A program made the position numbers and the translations under genes. Shown one piece after another: positions 17,617 to 24,515 of a DNA stretch of 64,000 nt (the first letter of the stretch is position 1; the number at the start of each line of letters is the position of its first letter). This DNA comes from Lysobacter soli (GTDB taxonomy: Bacteria; Pseudomonadota; Gammaproteobacteria; Xanthomonadales; Xanthomonadaceae). Location of the stretch: the NCBI RefSeq assembly GCF_003382285.1, contig NZ_QTJR01000002.1, forward strand, positions 186,001-250,000, written 5' to 3'. The notes beneath the pieces were generated by a model that saw nothing but the letters and a program-made list of their open reading frames with translations, was not told where the DNA came from and made no database searches.

Positions 17617-20394
17617 ATGGACGTCATGAACTTCGCGATTGATCCGCGGACCGGTTCGCGTAGCGCCCGCGAAAGCGGTAACCCGGCGACTTCCACTCCG
17701 CGGCGCGTCCGATCCGGGCGCCGTGTACTGGCAGCAGCCCTGCTGCTCGCGGCATGCGCGCAGGCCTTCTGCGTGCAGGCGGCGGGGCAGGCGAAGGCCG
17801 ACACCACCGACCGCCCCTGGCTCGACACCAGTCGCAGCTTCGAACAGCGCGCCGCCGACCTCGTCTCGCGCATGACGCTGGACGAGAAGGCCGCGCAGAT
17901 GCAGAACGCCGCACCGGCGATCCATCGCCTCGGCGTGCCGGCGTACGACTGGTGGAACGAAGCGCTGCACGGCGTCGCGCGCGCGGGCGGCGCGACGGTG
18001 TTTCCGCAGGCCATCGGCATGGCGGCGACGTTCGACGTGCCGCTGATGGCGCAGATCAGCGACGCCATCAGCGACGAAGCGCGCGCCAAGCACCACGAGT
18101 TCGCGCGCCAGAACCAGCGCGGGCGCTACCAGGGCCTCACGTTCTGGTCGCCGAACATCAACATCTTCCGCGATCCCCGCTGGGGCCGTGGGCAGGAAAC
18201 CTACGGCGAGGATCCGTACCTGACCTCGCGCATGGGCGTGACGTTCGTGAGGGGCCTGCAGGGCGACGACCCGAAATACCGCAAGCTCGACGCCACCGCC
18301 AAGCATTTCGCCGTGCACAGCGGCCCGGAAGCCGATCGCCACACCTTCGACGCGAAACCCACTGAGCGCGATCTTCGCGAGACCTACCTGCCCGCATTCG
18401 AAGCGCTGGTGAAGGAAGGCGACGTCGATGCGGTGATGGGCGCGTACAACCGCGTCTACGGCGAATCGGCGAGCGCCAGCAAGTTCCTGCTGCAGGACAT
18501 CCTGCGTGGCGAGTGGGGCTTCAAGGGTTACGTCGTGTCCGATTGCTGGGCGATCGTCGACATCTGGAAGAATCACAAGATCGTGGCGACGCCGGAGGAA
18601 GCCGCGGCGCTCGCGGTGAAGAACGGCACGCAGCTCGACTGCGGCGACACGTACCTGCCATCGCTGCCCGTCGCGGTGCGCAAGGGCCTGATTCCCGAAG
18701 CCGAGGTCGATGCCGCGCTCACGAAGCTTTACACCGCGCGCATGCGGCTGGGCATGTTCGATCCGCCGTCGCAGGTGCGCTGGGCAGGCATTCCGTATTC
18801 GGTGAACCAGTCGCCCGAGCACGACGCGCTCTCGCGCAAGGTCGCGCAGGAATCGATCGTGCTGCTGAAGAACGACGGCGTGCTGCCGCTGTCGCGCGAG
18901 GTGAAGCGCATCGCCGTGGTTGGCCCGACCGCTGACGACACGATGGCGTTGCTCGGCAACTACTACGGCACGCCGAAGGCGCCGGTGACCATCCTGCAGG
19001 GCATCCGCGAAGCCGCGCCGAACGCGACGATCGTGCATGCGCGCGGCGTCGACCTGGTGGAAGGCCGCGACGATCCAGCGGCCAATCCGCTGATCGAACC
19101 GCAGTACCTGCGCCCCGAAGCCGGTTCGACCGAACGCGGCCTGCGCGGCGAGTATTTCCGCAATCGCGAATTGAAGGGCAAGCCGACGCTGGTGCGCGTG
19201 GACCCGCAGATTGGCTTCCGCTGGGATCGCGGCTCGCCGACCGACAACCTGATGGCGCGCGGCGAGGCGCAGGGCGGCCAGGACGTGCCGGCCGACGATT
19301 TCAGCATCCGCTGGAGCGGCCAGCTGCTTCCGCCGGTGTCGGGCACGTATCAGCTCGAAGCGGCCGGCAATGATGGCGTGCGTCTGTACATCGACGACAA
19401 GCTCGTCATCGACCATTGGCAGAACACCGATCGCCTGCATGCCGAACACGCCGACGTGCAGCTTGAAGCCGGACGTGCGTACGCCATTCGCCTGGAGTAT
19501 TACGAGCGCGAACGCGACGCCGGCGTGCGTCTGGCGTGGCGCATGCCGGGCGCGAAGCCGCCGTTCGAGGAAGCGGTGCAGGCCGCGCGCGATTCGGACG
19601 TCGTCATCTTCGTCGGCGGTTTGACCGGCGACGTGGAAGGCGAGGAGATGACGGTCAACTACCCGGGTTTCGCCGGCGGCGACCGCACCGACATCCAGTT
19701 GCCGGCGACGCAGCGCAAGCTGCTCGAAGCGCTGCACGCCACGGGCAAGCCGGTCGTGATGGTGTTGACCGCGGGCTCGGCGATCGCGGTGGACTGGGCG
19801 AAGCAGAACCTGCCGGCGATCGTGATGGCGTGGTATCCCGGCCAGCGCGGCGGCAATGCGGTCGCCGGCGTGCTGTTCGGCGACGCGAATCCCGCCGGTC
19901 GCCTGCCCGTCACCTTCTACAAGGCCGACGAGAAGCTGCCCCCGTTCGACGACTACGCGATGCGCAATCGCACGTACCGCTACTTCACCGGCGAGCCGCT
20001 GTACCCGTTCGGCCATGGACTGTCGTACACAACGTTCGCGTACTCGGGCCTCAAGCTCGACCGCGCGAGCGCGACGGCCATGCAGCCGGTGAAGGCGACG
20101 GTGCAGGTGAAGAACACCGGCAAGCGCGCGGGTGACGAGGTGGTGCAGCTCTACCTGCATCCGCTCGATCCCAAGCGCGAGCGGGCGTCGAAGGAACTGC
20201 GCGGCTTCCAGCGCGTGCACCTGCAGCCGGGCGAATCGCGCGAGGTGAGCTTCACGATCACGCCCGCGAACGACCTGCGCACCTGGGACGAAACGCGCGA
20301 CGCGTACTCGGTCGATCCGGGGAAGTATGAAGTGCAGGTGGGTGCGTCGAGCTCGGACGTGCGGGTGAGGAAGACGTTGAGCGTGACGAAGTAG
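17617..20394 (+). CDS. GH3 beta-xylosidase/beta-glucosidase with PA14 insert
   Basis: A 925-residue GH3 enzyme: N-terminal barrel from about residue 75, nucleophile D309 in GYVVSDCWAI, the alpha/beta sandwich (IVLLKNDGVLPL onward), a PA14 domain at about 508-647 (GLRGEYFRN to LAWRMPG), and a C-terminal fibronectin-III-like domain (DEVVQLYLHPLD). The exported N-terminus has a hydrophobic core ending in LLLAAC, a lipobox, so it may be a lipoprotein. Residues 14-24 (SRSARESGNPA) look like translated repeat DNA. GAGGGG eight bases before the ATG supports the start. It probably cleaves xylobiose or short xylo-oligosaccharides. Confidence 0.92.
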   Translation: MDVMNFAIDPRTGSRSARESGNPATSTPRRVRSGRRVLAAALLLAACAQAFCVQAAGQAKADTTDRPWLDTSRSFEQRAADLVSRMTLDEKAAQMQNAAPAIHRLGVPAYDWWNEALHGVARAGGATVFPQAIGMAATFDVPLMAQISDAISDEARAKHHEFARQNQRGRYQGLTFWSPNINIFRDPRWGRGQETYGEDPYLTSRMGVTFVRGLQGDDPKYRKLDATAKHFAVHSGPEADRHTFDAKPTERDLRETYLPAFEALVKEGDVDAVMGAYNRVYGESASASKFLLQDILRGEWGFKGYVVSDCWAIVDIWKNHKIVATPEEAAALAVKNGTQLDCGDTYLPSLPVAVRKGLIPEAEVDAALTKLYTARMRLGMFDPPSQVRWAGIPYSVNQSPEHDALSRKVAQESIVLLKNDGVLPLSREVKRIAVVGPTADDTMALLGNYYGTPKAPVTILQGIREAAPNATIVHARGVDLVEGRDDPAANPLIEPQYLRPEAGSTERGLRGEYFRNRELKGKPTLVRVDPQIGFRWDRGSPTDNLMARGEAQGGQDVPADDFSIRWSGQLLPPVSGTYQLEAAGNDGVRLYIDDKLVIDHWQNTDRLHAEHADVQLEAGRAYAIRLEYYERERDAGVRLAWRMPGAKPPFEEAVQAARDSDVVIFVGGLTGDVEGEEMTVNYPGFAGGDRTDIQLPATQRKLLEALHATGKPVVMVLTAGSAIAVDWAKQNLPAIVMAWYPGQRGGNAVAGVLFGDANPAGRLPVTFYKADEKLPPFDDYAMRNRTYRYFTGEPLYPFGHGLSYTTFAYSGLKLDRASATAMQPVKATVQVKNTGKRAGDEVVQLYLHPLDPKRERASKELRGFQRVHLQPGESREVSFTITPANDLRTWDETRDAYSVDPGKYEVQVGASSSDVRVRKTLSVTK
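17660..17692. repeat. degenerate copy of the palindromic repeat inside the GH3 leader
   Basis: CCCGCGAAAGCGGTAACCC followed by GGCGACTT matches the consensus GTCATTCCCGCGAAAGCGGG/AATCCAGCGACTT over most positions. It encodes the ARESGNPAT peptide typical of this repeat when translated, within the n-region of the signal peptide. Confidence 0.6.
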
Positions 20395-20458
20395 ACGACC
20401 TGATGATCTGACCGGATGAGCAGCTGGAGGATGCCTTGCGGTCATCCGCTGTTCTGCC

Positions 20459-20559
20459 GTCATCCCCGCGGAGGCGGGGATCCATCGACCCGACACGGTT
20501 CCGTTTTTCGGAAGGCGTGATGCGTCGGATGGATGGATCCCCGCCTTCGCGGGGATGAC
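20459..20559. repeat. palindromic repeat element, about 101 bp
   Basis: The left end GTCATCCCCGCGGAGG and the right end CCTTCGCGGGGATGAC are inverted copies of each other over about 27 bp (GTCATCC..GGATCCATC), each also forming a hairpin. It lies between the GH3 and uxuB genes and may act as a processing or attenuation site in the operon transcript. Confidence 0.8.
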
Positions 20560-20630
20560 AGCTGAAGGGCGAAAGCAGGACAGCAGCAACGCACCAGCAA
20601 ACGCGACAGAAGACACATAAGCAAACGCAC

Positions 20631-20684
20631 AAGCACACGCACAAGCACACGCACAAGCACACGCACACGCACAAGCACACGCAA
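20631..20684. repeat. 12-bp tandem repeat in the uxuB leader
   Basis: Three perfect head-to-tail copies of AAGCACACGCAC (20631-20666) are followed by a shortened copy and a fourth near-complete copy. The run ends 14 bp before the uxuB ATG. Copy number of such tracts can change by slippage. Confidence 0.8.
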
Positions 20685-20698
20685 CGAACCGCCACTCC

Positions 20699-22165
20699 AT
20701 GACCGAACAAGCTGCCAAGCGCCTCGACACCGAGGCGCTGCACCACCTTCCCGCATACATCCAGCGTCCGGCCTACGATCGCGCCGATACGCGCATCGGC
20801 ATCGTCCACCTCGGCGTCGGCGCCTTCCATCGCGCGCATCAGGCGGTCTACATCGAAGATGCGCTCGCGCTCGATCCGGATTGGGCCATCAGCGGCGTGT
20901 CGCTCAACAGCCGGGACGTGCGCGACGCGCTGGCGCCGCAGGACGGGCTCTACACGCTGGCGTTGCTCGGCGAGACGCCGCAGCTGCGCGTGATCGGCGC
21001 GCTTCGCGAAGTGCTCGCTGCGCGCGACGAAGGTGCCCGCGTGCTCGACCGTCTCGCGGACGCGGACGTTCGCCTCGTCACGCTGACGATCACCGAGAAG
21101 GGCTACTGCCTGTCGGCGGGCGAACTCGACTTCGCGCATCCGGACATCGCCCACGACGTGCTGTATCCGACCACGCCGGTCAGCGCGATCGGTTACCTCG
21201 TCGAAGGCCTGCGCCGCCGCAAGGAGCAGCGCCTGCCGCCGTTCACCGTGCTCAGCTGCGACAACCTGCCCGACAACGGCGGCAAGCTGCGTCGTGCCGT
21301 CGTCGCGTTCGCGCAGCGGCTCGATCACGACCTCGCCTGCTGGATCGCCGAGAACGGCGCGTTTCCGCGCTCGATGGTCGACAGCATCACGCCGGCGACC
21401 GACGACGCGCTTCGTGCGCGCGTCGCAGACGAACTCGGCTTCGTCGACGCATGGCCGGTGCAGCGCGAGGCGTACACGCAGTGGGTGGTCGAAGACGCGT
21501 TCTGCAACGGGCGGCCGCCGCTGGAGCGCGTCGGCGTGGCGATGAGCAACGACATCGCCGGCTACGACCGCGCGAAGCTGCGCCTGCTCAACGCGCCGCA
21601 TTCGGCGCTCGCGTACCTGGGTTCGCTGATGGGCATCGAGACGGTCGCGCAGGCCATGGCGACGCCGGAACTCGCGCGCTTCGTCGAACGCCTGATGCGC
21701 GAGGCGATCGTGCCGAACGTCGCGGCGCCGCAGGGGTTCGATGCCCCGCGTTACGTCGAGGCGATCCTGGCGAGGTTCCGCAATCCGGCGATCCAGCATC
21801 GCTTGTCGCAGATCGCGTGGGACGGTTCGCAGAAGATTCCGGTGCGGCTGCTCGGCACGATCGGCGATGCGCTCGCGGCGGGCCGTCCCATCGACGTGCT
21901 GTGCCTGCCGGTCGCGGGGTGGCTGCAGTTCGTGCGCCGCCAGGCACGCAACGGCGTCTCGCTGGTGGATCCAATGAACGACGTGCTCTCGCAGATCGGC
22001 CGGCGCACGACGGGCGACGCCACGCACGACGTCGATGCATTCCTTGCCCTCGACGCCGTGTTCGGCTCGCTGGCCGGCGACGGGCGCTTCGCCACGGCGT
22101 TGCGAGACGCGTATGCGGCGCTGGGCGATGGCTCGCCTGAAGCGGTGAGCGCTGCGTTGGCCTAG
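20699..22165 (+). CDS. uxuB: fructuronate reductase, mannitol dehydrogenase family
   Basis: The 488-residue NAD(H)-dependent long-chain polyol dehydrogenase has the nucleotide-binding HLGVGAFHRAHQAVY near residue 33, LSCDNLPDNG (about 186), WVVEDAFCNGRPPLERVG (about 262) and the catalytic-lysine block YDRAKLRLLNAPHSALAYLG. Mannitol and fructuronate enzymes of this family look alike; UxaC and ManD in the island make reduction of D-fructuronate to D-mannonate the likely job. It is the last gene of the plus-strand operon. The start has no clear ribosome-binding site. Confidence 0.88.
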   Translation: MTEQAAKRLDTEALHHLPAYIQRPAYDRADTRIGIVHLGVGAFHRAHQAVYIEDALALDPDWAISGVSLNSRDVRDALAPQDGLYTLALLGETPQLRVIGALREVLAARDEGARVLDRLADADVRLVTLTITEKGYCLSAGELDFAHPDIAHDVLYPTTPVSAIGYLVEGLRRRKEQRLPPFTVLSCDNLPDNGGKLRRAVVAFAQRLDHDLACWIAENGAFPRSMVDSITPATDDALRARVADELGFVDAWPVQREAYTQWVVEDAFCNGRPPLERVGVAMSNDIAGYDRAKLRLLNAPHSALAYLGSLMGIETVAQAMATPELARFVERLMREAIVPNVAAPQGFDAPRYVEAILARFRNPAIQHRLSQIAWDGSQKIPVRLLGTIGDALAAGRPIDVLCLPVAGWLQFVRRQARNGVSLVDPMNDVLSQIGRRTTGDATHDVDAFLALDAVFGSLAGDGRFATALRDAYAALGDGSPEAVSAALA

Positions 22166-22180
22166 TCGGCCATGCGCTTG

Positions 22181-22257
22181 TGTAGCCCGGGTAAGCGAAG
22201 CGCACCCGGGGTAGCGTGCCGTACACTCCCGGGTGCGCTGCGCTTACCCGGGCTACA
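22181..22257. terminator. inverted repeat, possible bidirectional terminator
   Basis: TGTAGCCCGGGTAAGCG..GCGCACCCGGG (22181-22210) is the inverted copy of CCCGGGTGCGC..CGCTTACCCGGGCTACA (22228-22257), giving a stem of about 28 bp with a bulged base. It lies between the convergent ends of uxuB and the SMP-30 gene. This 'TAGCCCGGGT' element is common as a mobile-like intergenic repeat in proteobacteria; termination is inferred from structure and place. Confidence 0.6.
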
Positions 22258-22276
22258 ACGGCGTCGGATCAGGCGC

Positions 22277-23320
22277 TTATGGCGCGAACCCCAGCCCCGT
22301 CGCATTCACGCGAACACGCGCGACGAACGCGTGCGAGGTGAGGAACAGCGTGCGTCCGTCCTCGCCGAAGGCGCAGTTCGACACGCGTGCGCCGGTTTCG
22401 ATCATGCCCAGCCGCTTGCCCGTCGCGTCCATCACGAGCAGGCCACCCGGCGCGCTCGCGAAGAGATGGCCATCGCTCGACACGCATAGACCATCCGGCG
22501 CACCTTCGGCCTTGGCAGCGAGATCCGTCGCGTCGGCCAGCACGCGGCGATCAAGTACGTTGCCGCGTTCGTCGAGGCGATAGGCGATCCACACCGGCTG
22601 GTCGCGATCGGAGTTGCCGACGTAGAGCGTGCGCTGGTCGGGCGAGAGCGCCACGCCGTTGGGGAACTTCAACGCGCCGTCGATGAGGTGCACCGAACCA
22701 TCGGTATCGAGGCGATAGACGCCGTTCACCGGCTGCTCCTTGAGCGGCGATTCGTCGATGCCCTTCAGCCCGTACGGCGGATCGGTGAAGAACACCACGC
22801 CGTCGTTGCGACGCGCGATGTCGTTGGGGCTGTTGAAGCGCTTGCCTTCGTACGTCGCCGCGAGCGTGGTCTTCTGCTTCGTCACCGGATCGAAGCGCGC
22901 GATCAGCCGCGAGCCCGAATCAGCCAGCAGCACCGTGCCGGATGCTTCGGCTTCCAGCCCGTTCGCGCCGGCTTCGCGCAGGCCTGCCGTATCGGCTCCC
23001 GCATAGCCGGACGGCTTGAGGAACACCGACGCGCCGTCGCGCGGCGACCAGCGATGCATGGTGTTTCCGGGCACGTCGTTGAAGAGCAGGTAACCGCCCT
23101 TGGCCACCCACGCCGGACCTTCCGACCATTCGAATCCTTCGGCGATCTTCTCGATGCGCGCGTCCTTCGGCACGAGCGCGTGGAAGGCCGGATCGAACGC
23201 GACCACGCGGCCGATCGATTTGCCGCCAGGCGCATTCGCGTCCGGCGGCGACGACGCGCAGGCCGAGAGGAACATGCCCGACATCAGGACTGCGGCGATG
23301 ACACGACTTCCCTTCGACAT
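22277..23320 (-). CDS. SMP-30/gluconolactonase-family lipoprotein
   Basis: This 347-residue protein has a lipoprotein signal (MFLSAC, cysteine about residue 21) and a six-bladed SMP-30/LRE propeller: EGFEWSEGPAW with the metal-binding Glu, NGLEAEASGTVLLADSG, RFNSPNDIARRNDGVVFFTDPPYGL with the metal-binding Asn and Asp, and FPNGVALSPDQRTLYVGNSD. Such enzymes hydrolyse sugar lactones or other esters with a divalent metal. Its anchoring in the envelope and its place at the end of the glucuronoxylan operon suggest a sugar-acid lactone or ester as substrate, which is inference. It lies 19 bp after the GH10 gene. Confidence 0.85.
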   Translation of the reverse strand: MSKGSRVIAAVLMSGMFLSACASSPPDANAPGGKSIGRVVAFDPAFHALVPKDARIEKIAEGFEWSEGPAWVAKGGYLLFNDVPGNTMHRWSPRDGASVFLKPSGYAGADTAGLREAGANGLEAEASGTVLLADSGSRLIARFDPVTKQKTTLAATYEGKRFNSPNDIARRNDGVVFFTDPPYGLKGIDESPLKEQPVNGVYRLDTDGSVHLIDGALKFPNGVALSPDQRTLYVGNSDRDQPVWIAYRLDERGNVLDRRVLADATDLAAKAEGAPDGLCVSSDGHLFASAPGGLLVMDATGKRLGMIETGARVSNCAFGEDGRTLFLTSHAFVARVRVNATGLGFAP

Positions 23321-23339
23321 GGTGGATTCCCCGTGGAGT

Positions 23340-24515
23340 TCAGCGGCCCGGCGCGCAGGCGTTGCCGCAGGGTACACGCAGGACGGCGTCCAGCGCAGGC
23401 CTGGGCTGGCGGTCGCGGTCGAACAGCAGCGGATAGTTGATGCGGCCCGGCACCGGATAGTCGTTCTTCCACGACATCCCGTCGTGCACGCCCCACAGGC
23501 TCACGCGGTCGATCACGTCACGCTTGCGATGGAACAGCGCGAACAGCTCGGCGTAGCGATCGCTCAGCTGTTGCTGCACGTCGGGCGGAAGTCCGTCGCG
23601 ATACGGATCCAGGTAGCGCTTGAACTCCGGCAGCTGGAACTGCGGATGCGCCATCACCGTGCCGATGACCTGGCCTTCGCGCGTAAGCGGCAGCACGTCC
23701 ACGTCGAGCTCGGTGATCATCACTTTCAGCCCGAGCGCGGCGTAGGCGTCGATCGCCGCTTCGATGTCGGCGAGCGACGGGTAGTTCAGGCCCCAGTGAC
23801 CCTGCATGCCGATGCCGTCGATGCGCACGCCTTCGGCCTGCAGCTTCTTCACCATGCGAACGATGCCGTCGCGCTTCTCGGGCCGCCACGTGTTGAAGTC
23901 GTTGTAGTAAAGCTGCGCGTCCGGCGCGTAGCGATGCGCGAACTGGAACGCGTGCTTCACCAGGTCGTCGCCGTCGCCGACGCTGCGCACCCACGTCGTA
24001 TCGCGATAGCCGCCATTCTCGTCGATGACTTCGTTGACGACATCCCACGCATCGACGCGCCCCTTGTAGCGCCCGGCCACCTTCTCGATGTAGGCGCGCA
24101 TGCGCTCGATCTGCGCCTCGCGCGTGTTCGGCTTGCCGTCCGCATCCTTGAAGAACCAGTCCGGCGTCTGGTTGTGCCACACCAGCGTGTGGCCGATCAC
24201 GTACATGCCGTGCTTGCGGCCGAAGTCGACGAACGCGTCGGCCGCGGCAAAGTCGTACGCGCCGGGCTTCGGATTCACGACTTCCGCCTTCATCACGTTC
24301 TCGGCGGTGATCGCGTTGAAGTGCCTGACGGTCAGCGCCTGCGAGGCGGCATCCCGGCCGGACACGATGTCGTCGTTCACCGCGACGCCGAGCTTGAAGT
24401 CGTCGGCGTAGGCGGCCTTAAGCGTCGCGGCGGGCTGCTTCGCCATAGCGATGGAAGCGGCCGCAAGCGCGGTCGCGGCAAGAAGCGCCCGCAGGGCGGG
24501 GCGTCGTGTCGTCAT
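23340..24515 (-). CDS. GH10 endo-1,4-beta-xylanase (first copy)
   Basis: The 391-residue exported protein (signal peptide about 1-25, ending SIAMA) is a complete GH10 barrel: FNAITAENVMK, HTLVWHNQTPDW, acid/base E162 in AWDVVNEV, MQGHWGLNYP, nucleophile E269 in MITELDVDVLP and WGVHDGMSW near the end. The long VVNPKPGAYDF and the C-terminal loop are as in periplasmic xylanases of Xanthomonas/Cellvibrio type. The start codon overlaps the stop of the GH2 gene (ATGA), so expression is coupled. Confidence 0.95.
   Translation of the reverse strand: MTTRRPALRALLAATALAAASIAMAKQPAATLKAAYADDFKLGVAVNDDIVSGRDAASQALTVRHFNAITAENVMKAEVVNPKPGAYDFAAADAFVDFGRKHGMYVIGHTLVWHNQTPDWFFKDADGKPNTREAQIERMRAYIEKVAGRYKGRVDAWDVVNEVIDENGGYRDTTWVRSVGDGDDLVKHAFQFAHRYAPDAQLYYNDFNTWRPEKRDGIVRMVKKLQAEGVRIDGIGMQGHWGLNYPSLADIEAAIDAYAALGLKVMITELDVDVLPLTREGQVIGTVMAHPQFQLPEFKRYLDPYRDGLPPDVQQQLSDRYAELFALFHRKRDVIDRVSLWGVHDGMSWKNDYPVPGRINYPLLFDRDRQPRPALDAVLRVPCGNACAPGR

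Larger units (their letters stand above)
20395..20698. other. intergenic region between GH3 and uxuB genes, filled with repeats
   Basis: This 304-bp region has no credible gene. It holds a full palindromic element (20459-20559), then a C/A-rich 12-bp tandem repeat running almost up to the uxuB start codon. No purine-rich ribosome-binding site is visible before uxuB. Confidence 0.75.

Noticed and set aside
20631-20684. CRISPR-like array in the uxuB leader
   Set aside because: Units are 12 bp and contiguous, without spacers; it is a simple tandem repeat and no cas gene is present.
17320-20760. A 1146-codon minus-strand frame with a Cys/Ala repeat near its start
   Set aside because: The repetitive stretch is only the complement of the CA-rich tandem repeat before uxuB; the rest mirrors the GH3 gene.
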